Below, in pieces: positions 19,005 through 29,163 of a stretch of DNA of 48,820 nt. The stretch's first letter is position 1, and every line of letters begins with the position of its first letter. Below the pieces are notes generated by a model that ran no database searches, was not told where the DNA came from, and worked only from the letters and a program-made list of their open reading frames with translations. The translations under genes were made by a program, and so were the position numbers. Source of the DNA: Streptococcus cuniculi (lineage in GTDB: Bacteria; Bacillota; Bacilli; Lactobacillales; Streptococcaceae); NCBI RefSeq assembly GCF_004570575.1, contig NZ_SPPD01000017.1, positions 1-48,820 on the forward strand. Direction: 5' to 3'.

Positions 19005-19044
19005 TAATAATCCCTTTCTTCATTTCTAACAAGAGAATCAGCCA

Positions 19045-19066
19045 GAAACAGGAAGGCTCCTGTTTC
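19045..19066 (-). other. Hairpin in the rpoB-rpoC intergenic space
   Basis: GAAACAGG and CCTGTTTC enclose a 6 nt loop between the two genes, with no T-run. It may be an RNA processing or stability element. Confidence 0.45.
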
Positions 19067-19075
19067 CACTCATCC

Positions 19076-22000
19076 TTATTCTTCTGATTCGGCTGCAAAT
19101 GCTGCCGCTGCATCAGCTGCGGCCTTTGCACGCGCTTTTTCTAAATCATCTACGTGGATGATGTCATCATCTTCGCCCTCATCAAGGTCACGAAGTTCTA
19201 CTTCTTGATCATCTTCATCAAGGACACGCATGTCAAGACCAAGTGATTGCAATTCTTTGACCAAGACGCGGAATGATTCTGGTACACCCGGTTTTGGAAT
19301 TGGTTTTCCTTTAGTAATCGCTTCATAGGCTTTCAAACGACCATTGACATCATCTGACTTGTAAGTCAAGATTTCTTGAAGAACGTTTGAAGCACCGTAG
19401 GCTTCCAGTGCCCAGACCTCCATTTCACCAAAACGCTGTCCACCAAACTGCGCCTTACCTCCAAGCGGTTGCTGGGTAACGAGTGAGTAAGGTCCGACAG
19501 AACGCGCGTGAAGTTTGTCATCAACCATGTGGTGGAGTTTAATCATGTACATGACCCCAACAGATACACGGTTATCAAACGGTTCACCCGTACGACCATC
19601 ATAGAGAATCGTCTTAGCATCACTATCCATACCAGCCTCTTTAACGGTTGACCAGAGATCTTCTGAACTTGCTCCATCAAAGACTGGTGTTGCAATATGG
19701 ATACCCAAGTTACGGGCAGCCATTCCAAGGTGAAGCTCCATAACCTGTCCGATATTCATCCGAGATGGTACCCCAAGTGGGTTCAACATGATATCAACTG
19801 GTGTACCATCTGGAAGGTAAGGCATGTCTTCTACTGGTACAATACGAGAGACAACCCCTTTGTTTCCATGGCGTCCCGCCATCTTATCTCCAACCTTAAT
19901 CTTACGCTTTTGAGCGATGTAGACACGAACCAGCATATTGACACCCGATTGCAACTCATCACCATTCGCACGGGTAAAGATTTTCACATCACGAACGACA
20001 CCATCAGCACCGTGAGGCACTCGAAGTGAGGTATCCCGAACTTCGCGAGATTTATCACCAAAGATCGCATGGAGGAGGCGCTCTTCTGCTGATAAGTCTT
20101 TCTCACCCTTTGGAGTCACTTTACCAACCAGAATGTCACCTTCTTTTACTTCCGCACCAATACGGATGATCCCCATTTCATCTAGGTCTTTCAGAGCATC
20201 TTCACCAACGTTTGGAATTTCGCGCGTGATTTCTTCAGGGCCTAACTTAGTATCGCGCGTTTCTGACTCATATTCTTCCAAGTGAACAGAGGTGTAGACA
20301 TCATCTTTCACCAAGCGTTCACTCATGATAACCGCATCCTCGAAGTTGTACCCTTCCCATGTCATGTAGGCAACAATCGGGTTCTGACCAAGCGCCATTT
20401 CTCCATTTTCCATAGAAGGACCGTCCGCGATAAAGTCACCTTTTTCAACGATATCACCCACTTTAACGAGTGTCCGTTGGTTATAGGCTGTTCCTGAGTT
20501 GGAACGACGGAATTTTTGGATGTGGTAAACATCAAGTGAACCGTCTTCACGGCGTACTTCAACCTTGTCGGCATCTGCATAAGTAACTTTTCCGTCATGC
20601 TGGGCAATAACTGCTGCTCCTGAATCGTGGGCAGCTTGATATTCCATACCAGTTCCTACATAAGGAGCTTTTGGATCAATCAACGGAACGGCCTGACGTT
20701 GCATGTTGGCACCCATGAGAGCACGGTTGGAGTCGTCATTTTCAAGGAACGGAATACATGCGGTCGCAACGGCAACTACCTGTTTAGGCGACACGTCCAT
20801 GAAATCCGCAGAGTCTGCTGGGAACTCTTGGTTATTCCCTTGATGACGTCCCATGACAATCTTGTCGACAAAACGGTTGTTTTCATCGAGTGGAGAAGTT
20901 GATTGCGCTACGATATAGGCATCTTCTTCATCGGCTGTTAACCAGACGATTTCATTTGTAACTGTACCTGTTGTACGATCAATCTTGCGGTATGGTGTTT
21001 GGATGAAACCGTACTTGTTCAAATGCCCATAAGAAGACAAGTTGTTGATCAAACCGATGTTTGGTCCCTCAGGCGTTTCAATCGGACACATCCGTCCATA
21101 GTGAGTGTAATGCACGTCACGAACTTCGTAGCCGGCGCGGTCACGTGTCAATCCACCAGGTCCTAAGGCAGACAAACGGCGTTTGTGGGACAACTCTGAC
21201 AATGGGTTGTGTTGGTCCATGAACTGTGACAACTGAGATGAACCAAAGAATTCTTTGATTGCAGCCGTTACAGGACGGATATTGAGGATTTGTTGCGGAG
21301 TCAAGACTTCATTGTCTTGTACACTCATGCGCTCACGGAGATTGCGTTCCATACGGGTTAATCCGATACGCACTTGGTTGGCAAGCAATTCACCTACGGC
21401 ACGAATCCGACGATTTCCAAGGTGGTCAATATCATCAACGCGTCCAAGACCTTCTGCAAGGTTGAGGAAGTAGCTCATTTCAGCTAGGATATCCGCTGGA
21501 GTAATAGTACGTACATTTTCTGCTGGATTCGCATTTCCGATAACTGTCACGACACGGTCTGGGTCAGTCGGTGCGACAATCTTGAATTTTTGGAGCAAGA
21601 CTGGCTCTACCAAAACTGCCGCATCATTTGGAATGTATTCCACCAAGTTCAATTCATCGAATTGATCTTCGATTGACTCAAGCACATCACGGTTTAAGAC
21701 AGTTCCTGCTTCAAGGACGATTTCACCTGTCTCGCCATTAATCACGTGTTCAGCCAAGGTTTGGTTGAGCAGGCGAGTACGGAGATTCAATTTCTTGTTA
21801 ATCTTGTAACGACCAACAGGCGCCAAGTCGTAACGACGTGGGTCAAAGAAACGCGCTGTCAATAAGCTACGTGAGCTTTCTGCTGTCTTAGGCTCACCTG
21901 GACGAAGGCGTTCATAGATTTCCTTGAGGGCTTCATCCGTACGTGAATCCGCCGGATTTTTATGAATATCTTTTTCAATGGTATTGCGTACCAATTCACT

Positions 22001-22639
22001 GTCACCAAAGATGTCAAAGATTTCATCATCACCTGAAAATCCAAGGGCACGAACAAGGGTTGTAAAAGGAATTTTACGGGTGCGGTCAATCCGTGTGTAG
22101 GCGATGTCTTTTGAATCGGTTTCAAGCTCTAACCAAGCACCACGGTTTGGGATAACAGTTGAACCATAGCCAACCTTACCGTTCTTATCAACCTTATCAT
22201 TGAAATAAACACCTGGCGAACGCACGAGCTGACTAACGATAATCCGCTCACCACCATTGATGATAAAGGTTCCCATTTCAGTCATGATTGGAAACTCACC
22301 AAAGAAGACTTCTTGTGTCTTGATTTCGCCTGTTTCTTTGTTAATCAAGCGGAAGGTTACAAAGATTGGCGCTGAGTAACTCGCATCATGAATACGCGCT
22401 TCTTCTAGGGTATACTTTGGTTCTTTTAATTCATAACCAACAAATTCCAATTCCATTGTATCTGTAAAGTTGGATACTGGAAGTACATCTTCAAAAACTT
22501 CTTTAAGACCGTGATCTAAGAATTCTTTGAATGAGTCGGTTTGAATTTCAATCAAATTTGGTAAATCAAGAACTTCTTTGATTCTTGAAAAACTACGACG
22601 AGTACGGTGCTTGCCGTACTGAACTTCATGTCCTGCCAA
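19076..22639 (-). CDS. rpoB: DNA-directed RNA polymerase beta subunit
   Basis: The product from the TTG at 22639 has 1187 residues and begins [20 protein letters not shown], the usual streptococcal RpoB start. AAGGAGC lies 7 nt before this TTG, so it is preferred over an in-frame ATG 48 nt upstream that lacks a good site. The rifampicin-binding segment ([26 protein letters not shown]) shows the wild-type residues at the usual resistance positions. Further conserved blocks are [29 protein letters not shown] and [15 protein letters not shown]. The acidic C-terminus is usual. Confidence 0.97.
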   Translation of the reverse strand: MAGHEVQYGKHRTRRSFSRIKEVLDLPNLIEIQTDSFKEFLDHGLKEVFEDVLPVSNFTDTMELEFVGYELKEPKYTLEEARIHDASYSAPIFVTFRLINKETGEIKTQEVFFGEFPIMTEMGTFIINGGERIIVSQLVRSPGVYFNDKVDKNGKVGYGSTVIPNRGAWLELETDSKDIAYTRIDRTRKIPFTTLVRALGFSGDDEIFDIFGDSELVRNTIEKDIHKNPADSRTDEALKEIYERLRPGEPKTAESSRSLLTARFFDPRRYDLAPVGRYKINKKLNLRTRLLNQTLAEHVINGETGEIVLEAGTVLNRDVLESIEDQFDELNLVEYIPNDAAVLVEPVLLQKFKIVAPTDPDRVVTVIGNANPAENVRTITPADILAEMSYFLNLAEGLGRVDDIDHLGNRRIRAVGELLANQVRIGLTRMERNLRERMSVQDNEVLTPQQILNIRPVTAAIKEFFGSSQLSQFMDQHNPLSELSHKRRLSALGPGGLTRDRAGYEVRDVHYTHYGRMCPIETPEGPNIGLINNLSSYGHLNKYGFIQTPYRKIDRTTGTVTNEIVWLTADEEDAYIVAQSTSPLDENNRFVDKIVMGRHQGNNQEFPADSADFMDVSPKQVVAVATACIPFLENDDSNRALMGANMQRQAVPLIDPKAPYVGTGMEYQAAHDSGAAVIAQHDGKVTYADADKVEVRREDGSLDVYHIQKFRRSNSGTAYNQRTLVKVGDIVEKGDFIADGPSMENGEMALGQNPIVAYMTWEGYNFEDAVIMSERLVKDDVYTSVHLEEYESETRDTKLGPEEITREIPNVGEDALKDLDEMGIIRIGAEVKEGDILVGKVTPKGEKDLSAEERLLHAIFGDKSREVRDTSLRVPHGADGVVRDVKIFTRANGDELQSGVNMLVRVYIAQKRKIKVGDKMAGRHGNKGVVSRIVPVEDMPYLPDGTPVDIMLNPLGVPSRMNIGQVMELHLGMAARNLGIHIATPVFDGASSEDLWSTVKEAGMDSDAKTILYDGRTGEPFDNRVSVGVMYMIKLHHMVDDKLHARSVGPYSLVTQQPLGGKAQFGGQRFGEMEVWALEAYGASNVLQEILTYKSDDVNGRLKAYEAITKGKPIPKPGVPESFRVLVKELQSLGLDMRVLDEDDQEVELRDLDEGEDDDIIHVDDLEKARAKAAADAAAAFAAESEE

Positions 22640-22761
22640 GTTTTTAGCTCCTTCTTTTTTCTCTAGGTCTGATTCTCCAGACCACACACTGTCGCTTTGT
22701 CAGAATTTTTAGAATCTTTAAGAATTGGTAACAATTCCTAAAAAATACTAAAAATGAGCAC

Positions 22762-22807
22762 AAAAAGAGCAGCTAAATCTTCCTTAACCAAGTATGATTT
22801 AACTGCT
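22762..22807 (-). promoter_or_regulatory. Terminator-like hairpin in the rpoB leader
   Basis: On the minus strand AGCAGTTAAATC and the downstream GATTTAGCTGCT pair over 12 bp (one G-U) across a 16 nt loop, followed by CTTTTTG. This has the form of an intrinsic terminator inside the long rpoB 5' leader, suggesting attenuation. Confidence 0.6.
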
Positions 22808-22813
22808 GTAAGC

Positions 22814-22839
22814 CTTGTTTGGACAATATTTCAAACAAG
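22814..22839 (-). promoter_or_regulatory. Second hairpin in the rpoB leader
   Basis: CTTGTTTG and CAAACAAG form a perfect 8 bp stem with a 10 nt loop just upstream of the terminator-like hairpin. Confidence 0.55.
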
Positions 22840-22863
22840 ACGCACGACAAATAATATAGAGTT

Positions 22864-22892
22864 ATTATACACTATTTCCCTTGATTTTTCAA
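22864..22892 (-). promoter_or_regulatory. rpoBC promoter
   Basis: On the minus strand TTGAAA and TATAAT are separated by 17 nt, preceded by an AT-rich region. The leader to the rpoB TTG start is about 220 nt. Confidence 0.85.
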
Positions 22893-22988
22893 GCCTTTTC
22901 CCTTTCTTTCTTTTCCAGTTAGGTCGGCGTTGGTTTTTGAGATAGCACTTGACAAACAGTCATAGGCAAAACTTGGGTTGGACAAGCA

Positions 22989-23024
22989 AACAAAGAAGCT
23001 AGCGACTAGCTAACTCCTTTGTTC
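22989..23024 (-). terminator. Possible pbp1b terminator
   Basis: On the minus strand AACAAAGGAGTTAGC and GCTAGCTTCTTTGTT form an imperfect stem about 12 nt past the pbp1b stop. The following T content (TTTGTTTG) is only moderate. Confidence 0.5.
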
Positions 23025-23035
23025 CTATTTCAATA

Positions 23036-25417
23036 TTAGCGATTGGCTTCACTACTTGAAGACGGCTTAGTGTCTGATGACGACGAAGTTTTACTTGAGG
23101 AAGATTTTGGTTTTGGTTTAGGTGGCGCAGGAGGAGCAAAGGTACTCCATGCTTTGGTATAGTCGCCATCTGTCCCACCAATCATAAACTTGTAGTCGGT
23201 AATTGGGGCACCATTCTTAGCCCAATAGCTGGTTGTCATCGCTCCGCCTGGCGTAATTGGCACACCGTTTACCTGAACGGTAGCTGGTCGCGTTCCAGTA
23301 GAAGCTAGGACACTTGATGCAATCACGCTAGCATCCAACTCGAATCGTCCTTCGAATAACTCTGGACTCGTCTCATAGATGGCACTTGTTAGATAAGCAA
23401 CATAGGCAGAATTGTTGTGATAGCCCGCCAGGAACTCCATACCTGTGTTGTCATCATGACCAGCCCATGTCCCCAAGGTAATCTTTGGCGTTGCTAACAT
23501 GAGCCAGACATCTACTGTATCGTTACTCGTCCCTGTCTTCCCAACCAAATCACTAGCTGAAGCCTGTGGATTAATCCCAGCTAAGCGACTAGAAAATGTA
23601 GAGGTTTCTCCTGAGGCCAAGGCTCCTCTCAACAACATCATCATGATACTGGATGTCGCCTTGGAGTAAACTTGGACAGGTTTTGCCTCATGTTGATAGA
23701 TTACCGTTCCGTCATGAGCCGTAATTTTCTCTACAATATAGTTTTCATTGTAGACACCACCATTTGCAAGAGCCTGATAGGCATTTGTGTTAGCGGCAAC
23801 TGTTGTTTCAACTCCACCCCCTAATGGCAGACTTTCAATATCGTACAAATCAATATCATAGTTCATCTTATCCATGTAGGATTTAACATCAACGCCCGCA
23901 TTTCGCAGCATTTTGTAAGTCCAAAAGGCTGGGATATTGGCTGACACATTCAAGGCATTTTGTAACGTCATTATCCCTGTCCCCCTACTATTTACGTGCA
24001 TAATAGGTGTTCCATCAGAGAAGGTCGTTGGATAATTGGATAGGACACTAGCTGAACCCATTAGCCCTTGGTCAATAGCGACCCCATAAGCTAGAAAAGG
24101 CTTAATAGTAGACCCCGGAGATCGCTTGGTATTCAGGGCATGGTTATTCTGGTTTGAGCTGTAATCTCGACCTCCTACAAATCCTAAAATAGCTCCTGTT
24201 CGATTGTCTAGGAGAACACTTCCTGTCTCCACCAAGCCACCACCGCTATCGAGTACCTCGCCATAGTTAGCTACAACAGACTGCATAGCCCCGTAAATAT
24301 TTTTATTAACCGTACTCGTCACCGTATAGCCACCTTGGCTCAGGGCTTGTTTTGCTAAATCTTTGTAAGCTTTCACCGTCTCATCATTCTTCAAATCCTG
24401 ACTAGATACCTGATCTCTCTTAATCAAGTGACGATACATGATGTCCTCTGCCTCTGACAAGACCGCATAATACAAGTAATCCTTTGTATCTTTTAAAATC
24501 GGCGCTGGCGCGATAAAATCCTTCTTAATGTCATAGGCAAGATAGGTCTCGTAATCTTCTTTATTGATATAGCCTGAGCGATACATATTAAACAAAACAT
24601 CTTTTGAACGCTCAATCCCGTAGGCCATATCCTCTTCGGATTTAAAACCACCGCTAGCGGTATAAGGCGAATACACAATTGGACTCTGTGGTAATCCTGC
24701 AATAAAAGCTGCTTGCGGAACCGTTAAGTCTTTAGCAGACTTCCCAAAAATACCACGCGCCGCCTCCTCAATGCCTGCAATGTTGCGTCCTTGATTGTTG
24801 CGCCCAAACGGTGAAACATTGAGATAGGTTGTTAAAATTTCTTCCTTACTCATGGCACGTTCAAGAACAAGAGCCGAGATGATTTCATTTGCTTTCCGGC
24901 TAAATGTTGGCGCATCTCCCACAATTTGTTGCTTGATTAGCTGTTGGGTCAAGGTTGAACCACCACTTGATGAGCCAACACCAGCTGATCCGAGCGCCGC
25001 GCGCAAAACCGCTTTCGGCACGACACCAGTATGACTTTCAAAAGTTGCATCTTCCGTTGCAATGACTGCGTGTTTGACATTATCAGAAATCGCATCACCA
25101 TTGACTGGAGAGCGCAACAAATCGGAACTAATTTCTGAAACCAGACTACCATCTGAATAAACAACTTTCGAAATACGGCTGACTTCTGTCACTTGCTGCA
25201 CTAATTTTGTCGAATCAGGCATCGTTACACTATCAAAAAGACTAGCAACATAGCCCAGCCCAAGGCCCGCTCCTAGCACTCCCAACAAGAACACTACTAT
25301 AGCTCCAAAATCTACTAATAGTTTTAAGGTTCTTAAAGCAATACCGGCTATATCACTGATTGTCAAAGGAACAATCTCTTTCGTTTCTTTCTTTTCTTTG
25401 GGTAATTTAGTCGTCAT
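23036..25417 (-). CDS. pbp1b: Class A penicillin-binding protein 1b
   Basis: The 793-residue product is a bifunctional peptidoglycan synthase anchored by one membrane helix (about residues 35-58). The glycosyltransferase (GT51) domain has ATEDATFESHTG with the catalytic Glu, GGSTLTQQLIKQ and AKDLTVPQAAFIAGLPQSP. The transpeptidase domain has the active-site SPGSTIKPF, the SAN motif (NVSANIPAF) and KTGTS. The C-terminus is a Pro/Lys/Ser-rich tail (PKPKPKSSSSK) lying outside the membrane. AAGGAG precedes the ATG. It is divergent from tyrS. Confidence 0.95.
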   Translation of the reverse strand: MTTKLPKEKKETKEIVPLTISDIAGIALRTLKLLVDFGAIVVFLLGVLGAGLGLGYVASLFDSVTMPDSTKLVQQVTEVSRISKVVYSDGSLVSEISSDLLRSPVNGDAISDNVKHAVIATEDATFESHTGVVPKAVLRAALGSAGVGSSSGGSTLTQQLIKQQIVGDAPTFSRKANEIISALVLERAMSKEEILTTYLNVSPFGRNNQGRNIAGIEEAARGIFGKSAKDLTVPQAAFIAGLPQSPIVYSPYTASGGFKSEEDMAYGIERSKDVLFNMYRSGYINKEDYETYLAYDIKKDFIAPAPILKDTKDYLYYAVLSEAEDIMYRHLIKRDQVSSQDLKNDETVKAYKDLAKQALSQGGYTVTSTVNKNIYGAMQSVVANYGEVLDSGGGLVETGSVLLDNRTGAILGFVGGRDYSSNQNNHALNTKRSPGSTIKPFLAYGVAIDQGLMGSASVLSNYPTTFSDGTPIMHVNSRGTGIMTLQNALNVSANIPAFWTYKMLRNAGVDVKSYMDKMNYDIDLYDIESLPLGGGVETTVAANTNAYQALANGGVYNENYIVEKITAHDGTVIYQHEAKPVQVYSKATSSIMMMLLRGALASGETSTFSSRLAGINPQASASDLVGKTGTSNDTVDVWLMLATPKITLGTWAGHDDNTGMEFLAGYHNNSAYVAYLTSAIYETSPELFEGRFELDASVIASSVLASTGTRPATVQVNGVPITPGGAMTTSYWAKNGAPITDYKFMIGGTDGDYTKAWSTFAPPAPPKPKPKSSSSKTSSSSDTKPSSSSEANR

Positions 25418-25542
25418 AGATAACTCCTTATCTTCCCTATTTTATCATATTTTTTATCTTTTGACGAAAATTTCCTACGCGATTTATCTTAAAATATGGT
25501 ACAATGGAAGCTAATGAAAAAAACTTAAAAAGGAGAAGAGAC

Positions 25543-26799
25543 ATGCACATTTTTGATGAGCTAAAAGAGCGTGGTTTGGTCTTTCAAACTACAGATGAAG
25601 ACGCTTTGCGAAAAGCCTTAGAAGAAGGTCAAGTCTCTTATTATTCAGGCTACGATCCAACAGCTGATAGCCTGCACTTAGGACATTTGGTGCCAATCCT
25701 AGTCTGCCGTCACTTGCAGTTAGCTGGACACAAGCCCTATCCACTCGTGGGAGGCGCAACTGGCTTGATTGGCGATCCGTCATTTAAAGACGCAGAACGT
25801 AGCCTACAAACTAAAGATACCGTTGATGGCTGGGTGAAAAGTATCCAGGCCCAATTGGAACGTTTTCTTGATTTTGAAACTGGCGATAACAAGGCTGTCA
25901 TGACCAACAACTATGATTGGTTCGGCAGCATCAGCTTTATTGATTTCTTGCGCGATGTCGGAAAATACTTCACTGTCAACTACATGATGAGCAAGGAGTC
26001 TGTCAAAAAACGGATTGAAACAGGGATTTCCTACACCGAATTTGCCTACCAAATCATGCAAGGTTTTGACTTCTACGAGCTCAATCGCTTGCACAACATT
26101 ACCCTCCAAATCGGAGGAAGTGACCAATGGGGCAATATGACTGCCGGAACAGAATTGCTCCGCCGCAAGGCAGATAAGACTGGACATGTCATCACCGTCC
26201 CGCTCATTACCGATGCAACTGGTAAGAAATTCGGAAAATCAGAAGGAAACGCTGTTTGGCTCAACGCTGACAAGACTTCTCCGTACGAAATGTACCAATT
26301 CTGGATGAATGTCATGGACGCAGATGCCATTCGTTTTTTGAAGATTTTCACCTTCTTACCACTTGATGAAATCGACGAAATCCGTCAGCAATTTGAGGCA
26401 GCACCACATGAGCGCCTAGCGCAGAAAATCCTTGCCCGTGAAGTTGTGACTTTGGTACATGGTGAAACAGCCTACCAAGAAGCGCTCAATATCACCGAGC
26501 AACTCTTTGCAGGCAATATCAAAAATCTTTCTGTCAAAGAACTCAAACAAGGACTTCATGGCGTACCAAATTACACGGTGACAGCAGATGATCACCTCAA
26601 TATCGTGGAACTTCTTGTCACAGCAGGTGTGGTTAACTCAAAACGCCAAGCTCGCGAGGATGTCCAAAACGGCGCTATCTACATCAACGGCGATCGCGTA
26701 CAAGACCTTGATTACATGCTGACAGACGGAGACAAGATCGAAAACGAATTAACCGTTATCCGTCGCGGGAAGAAAAAATACTTCGTTCTAACATACTAA
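25543..26799 (+). CDS. tyrS: Tyrosyl-tRNA synthetase
   Basis: The 418-residue product charges tRNA-Tyr. It has the class I HIGH-type motif ([13 protein letters not shown]), the tyrosine pocket ([12 protein letters not shown]), the KMSKS-type KFGKSEG and a C-terminal S4 RNA-binding domain ([18 protein letters not shown]). The ATG at 25543 follows AAAAGGAG. An ATG 39 nt upstream in the same frame is not supported by a ribosome site or homology. A -10-like TACAAT lies at about 25500; no T-box is seen in the short leader. Confidence 0.97.
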   Translation: MHIFDELKERGLVFQTTDEDALRKALEEGQVSYYSGYDPTADSLHLGHLVPILVCRHLQLAGHKPYPLVGGATGLIGDPSFKDAERSLQTKDTVDGWVKSIQAQLERFLDFETGDNKAVMTNNYDWFGSISFIDFLRDVGKYFTVNYMMSKESVKKRIETGISYTEFAYQIMQGFDFYELNRLHNITLQIGGSDQWGNMTAGTELLRRKADKTGHVITVPLITDATGKKFGKSEGNAVWLNADKTSPYEMYQFWMNVMDADAIRFLKIFTFLPLDEIDEIRQQFEAAPHERLAQKILAREVVTLVHGETAYQEALNITEQLFAGNIKNLSVKELKQGLHGVPNYTVTADDHLNIVELLVTAGVVNSKRQAREDVQNGAIYINGDRVQDLDYMLTDGDKIENELTVIRRGKKKYFVLTY

Positions 26800-26805
26800 A
26801 CATCA

Positions 26806-26830
26806 AAAAACTGGGCCTAGTCCCAGTTTT
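26806..26830 (+). terminator. tyrS terminator
   Basis: AAAACTGGG and CCCAGTTTT pair across a 6 nt loop, directly after the stop. Confidence 0.8.
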
Positions 26831-26862
26831 CCCTATCTAAACATTCAGAAAGGAGACCTCTC

Positions 26863-27252
26863 ATGCACTGCATCTTTTGTCACGATATTTTAGAAAAACA
26901 GATTATCTATCAGGCCGAGCATTTCAAGCTAGTTTGGGATATTGATCCGATTCAAACAGGGCATCTACTAATCATCAGTAAAAGGCATTTTACTAGCCTT
27001 GCTGAATTACCACTCCCTAGCCTTCACGAACTGGCCGAGCTGGAGCAGAAAGTCATACGAATGATGGAAGAAACTCTTCCGATTGACGGTGTGACCCTCG
27101 TTCGTAATGATAAGGAGCTAATGGATAGGGGAACACACTTCCACTCCCATCTCATTCCACGAACCAAAGACGATGGCTTTTGGGACAGCATTGACCTCAA
27201 GCCTCTCGCCTACTCTCGTCACACTTTAGAACAATCCCTGAGGTCTCTTTAA
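26863..27252 (+). CDS. HIT family nucleotide hydrolase
   Basis: The 129-residue product is a histidine-triad protein. The N-terminal CIFCHDI carries a CxxC as in many HIT proteins, and the triad HFHSHLIPR (about residues 92-100) fits HxHxHxx with one variant position. GHLLIISKRH is the usual preceding strand. These enzymes cleave nucleotide phosphoramidates or dinucleotides; the substrate here is not known. AAAGGAG precedes the ATG, and the stop overlaps the rlmA start by one base. Confidence 0.9.
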   Translation: MHCIFCHDILEKQIIYQAEHFKLVWDIDPIQTGHLLIISKRHFTSLAELPLPSLHELAELEQKVIRMMEETLPIDGVTLVRNDKELMDRGTHFHSHLIPRTKDDGFWDSIDLKPLAYSRHTLEQSLRSL

Positions 27253-28109
27253 TGTCTTCAAAGTTTTTACGTTTTGCACAAGCTACCAGCAAGTTTATCT
27301 GCCCACTTTGCCAAGAGCAGCTACGTCTTGTGGAGCAGAGCTTGATGTGCCCCAAAGGGCACTGCTTTGACATCAGCAAGTTTGGCTATGTCAATCTCGC
27401 TCCCCACATCAGGCAATCAAAAACCTACGACAAAGAAAATTTCCAGCAGCGACAACAGGTCCTAGAAGCAGGCTACTACCAGCATATTCTACAGACCCTG
27501 AGCGATTTCCTAAAGGACTTGCCAGAGCACAGTCACATTCTTGATGTCGGTTGTGGCGAGGGCTATTACACGCGCCACCTAAAAGAGACATTTCCTGAAA
27601 AAGATTTCTACGCCTTTGATTTGTCCAAACATTCGGTCCAACTCGCTGCTAAAAGCAATCAAGGGCAAGCCATCAACTGGTTTGTCGCAGATTTGGCGCA
27701 ACTGCCAATAAAGAATAGGAGCATGGACATTTTGCTCGATATTTTCTCGCCTGCCCACTATCAAGAGTTCAGACGCGTCCTCGCTCCGAAAGGCAGGGTG
27801 TTTAAGGCCATTCCAACCTCACATCACCTAAAAGAAATCCGTGAGAAGGGGCAAAAAGCCGATTACAGCAATCAAGATATTGTGGATCATTTTAAGGAAC
27901 AGCTTGAGATAGAAGATTGTATCTCTGCAACGAAGACCTATCACTTGACCAAATCAAGCCAGACTGCACTCCTTGCCATGACACCACTCCTCTTTCATGT
28001 GGAGAAAGGGGCTATTGACTGGTCAAGCTTATCAGAGATTACTATCTCAGCTGATATTTTAGTTGGGAAAGCAAGAACAAGGCTGGGACAAAAAGATTTT
28101 GATTTTTGA
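27252..28109 (+). CDS. rlmA: 23S rRNA guanine-N1 methyltransferase, RlmA family
   Basis: The 285-residue product has an N-terminal zinc finger (CPLCQEQL..MCPKGHCFD, residues 17-38) and a Rossmann methyltransferase domain with LDVGCGEGYYTRHL (about residues 97-110). RlmA(II)/TlrB proteins methylate G748 of 23S rRNA in Gram-positive bacteria, which influences binding of macrolides and ketolides. The gene overlaps the HIT gene by one base, implying coupled translation. It ends before a strong terminator. The G748 target is inferred from the lineage. Confidence 0.9.
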   Translation: MSSKFLRFAQATSKFICPLCQEQLRLVEQSLMCPKGHCFDISKFGYVNLAPHIRQSKTYDKENFQQRQQVLEAGYYQHILQTLSDFLKDLPEHSHILDVGCGEGYYTRHLKETFPEKDFYAFDLSKHSVQLAAKSNQGQAINWFVADLAQLPIKNRSMDILLDIFSPAHYQEFRRVLAPKGRVFKAIPTSHHLKEIREKGQKADYSNQDIVDHFKEQLEIEDCISATKTYHLTKSSQTALLAMTPLLFHVEKGAIDWSSLSEITISADILVGKARTRLGQKDFDF

Positions 28110-28150
28110 GATTCTTTATCATCAAATCTTCAAATTGATAAATTAGATAC

Positions 28151-28207
28151 AAAAAGCGAACAAAATAGAATTCTGAGGGGTAGAAAACTAGTTTTGTTCG
28201 CTTTTTT
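28151..28207 (+). terminator. rlmA terminator
   Basis: AAAAAGCGAACAAAA and its complement TTTTGTTCGCTTTTT form a perfect 15 bp stem with a loop of about 26 nt and a T-run. Confidence 0.88.
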
Positions 28208-28247
28208 ATACTTAGGGTTGGACTTTTGTCCCAACCTCGTTACATTT

Positions 28248-28356
28248 TATAGTCAAATGAATGAACTTTCTGACAAAGAACCGAGACGCGGACAGATAGT
28301 ACTGGGTACAGCAAATCGAAAGTGACGATGTATCAAAGTTCATTCAAAAGACTATA
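28248..28356. repeat. 109 bp palindromic repeat element
   Basis: TATAGTCAAATGAATGAACTTT at the left and AAAGTTCATTCAAAAGACTATA at the right are imperfect inverted copies at the two ends. The interior (GAGACGCGG, ACTGGGTAC) codes for nothing. Just before it lies GGTTGGACTTTTGTCCCAACC (28216-28236), whose core is shared with the groEL terminator. The size recalls the RUP-type repeats of streptococci, but I cannot name it. Confidence 0.55.
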
Positions 28357-28398
28357 TCGTTTAAACAAATTCGTCCAGCGCCTGACGGTCTGACTGTT

Positions 28399-28605
28399 CT
28401 ACCCAAGCCCTACGGCTTCATACACTGTATCAGCTAGGCTGGCTTGGTAATCAGCCAAAGAATGATGCATACTTGTCTCAACGCTTGCTACTTGGTGCTC
28501 CAAATCGATCATCACTTTTTCTACACCCGGCATAGCCTTGAAATGCTCCGTAACGTGTTTGACACAATGTTGACAGGATAGATTTTTTAGTTTAACTACT
28601 TGCAT
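28399..28605 (-). CDS. copZ: Copper chaperone CopZ
   Basis: The 68-residue product is one heavy-metal-associated (HMA, ferredoxin-like) domain. The Cu(I)-binding motif is SCQHCVKHV near residues 10-18. It delivers Cu(I) to CopY, releasing the repressor, and to copper ATPases. The ATG at 28605 follows GGGAGC; it overlaps the copY end by 14 nt. Usually copA lies in this operon, but none is present here. Confidence 0.9.
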   Translation of the reverse strand: MQVVKLKNLSCQHCVKHVTEHFKAMPGVEKVMIDLEHQVASVETSMHHSLADYQASLADTVYEAVGLG

Positions 28606-29047
28606 GCTGTTTGCTCCCTTCATGACAGTGACAGGTACATTGACCTGCCAAGCAATGACATTCTAGACTTTCTGGTGCCGTTGGGAGCTGATGCTCTATT
28701 CGCTCTCGCAACTCCTCTAAATCAGCACGCGAAAAACTGCCCATTTCAAGGATCTGGCCGACCAATGCTCCATTCTTGGTCGAACACATGGTATCTAGCA
28801 AGATCTGCAGTTGCAGCTGCACGTGTTCCTTTTCCTGCACTAAAGGATAATAGTGATACTGACGACCTTCCTTTTTCATTTCCAAATAAGCTTTTTGGCG
28901 CAAGCGTCCCAAAAGTGTCTTAATCGTTGTAGCCTGCCAATCAAACCCTTCCTGTAAGGCCGCAATAATCTGGTTGGATGTAGAAGCTGGATGCGCCCAA
29001 ATCACCCGCATCACTTGCCACTCCGCAGCCGACATCATCTGTTCCAT
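28592..29047 (-). CDS. copY: Copper-responsive repressor CopY
   Basis: The 151-residue product has a BlaI/MecI-type winged helix (SAAEWQVMRVIWAHPASTSNQI.., ATTIKTLLGRL) and a C-terminal metal hook with CHCLAGQCTCHC. This CxC...CxC layout binds Zn (DNA-bound form) or Cu(I) (released form). It represses its own promoter; a cop-box-like site overlaps the -10 box upstream. It is the first gene of a two-gene copYZ transcript. GGAGG precedes the ATG. Confidence 0.92.
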   Translation of the reverse strand: MEQMMSAAEWQVMRVIWAHPASTSNQIIAALQEGFDWQATTIKTLLGRLRQKAYLEMKKEGRQYHYYPLVQEKEHVQLQLQILLDTMCSTKNGALVGQILEMGSFSRADLEELRERIEHQLPTAPESLECHCLAGQCTCHCHEGSKQHASS

Positions 29048-29069
29048 AGCGATACCTCCTTCATTCTAA

Positions 29070-29098
29070 AGTTTACGCTTGTAGTCAAAATTTGTCAA
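29070..29098 (-). promoter_or_regulatory. copYZ promoter with cop-box operator
   Basis: TTGACA (29093-29098 on the minus strand) and TAAACT are separated by 17 nt. TACAAGCGTA (29074-29083), one base off the CopY operator TACAnnTGTA, overlaps the -10 region. Confidence 0.75.
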
Positions 29099-29122
29099 CT
29101 ATTCCTACTCAGAGAAGGCGAG

Positions 29123-29155
29123 AAAAGACTGAACCTTGTCGTCCAGTCTTTTTCT
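29123..29155. terminator. adcA-side terminator
   Basis: AAAAGACTG and CAGTCTTTT form a perfect 9 bp stem across a 12 nt loop, with T/A runs on both sides. It closes the adc operon. Confidence 0.78.
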
Positions 29156-29163
29156 GTATCCTT

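Noticed and set aside
21180..21260. Rifampicin resistance changes in rpoB
   Set aside because: The resistance-determining segment shows the usual wild-type residues (D, H and S positions unchanged).
19076..22687. ATG start for rpoB at 22687
   Set aside because: The TTG at 22639 has an ideally placed AAGGAG and gives the standard streptococcal N-terminus; the upstream extension is not expected.
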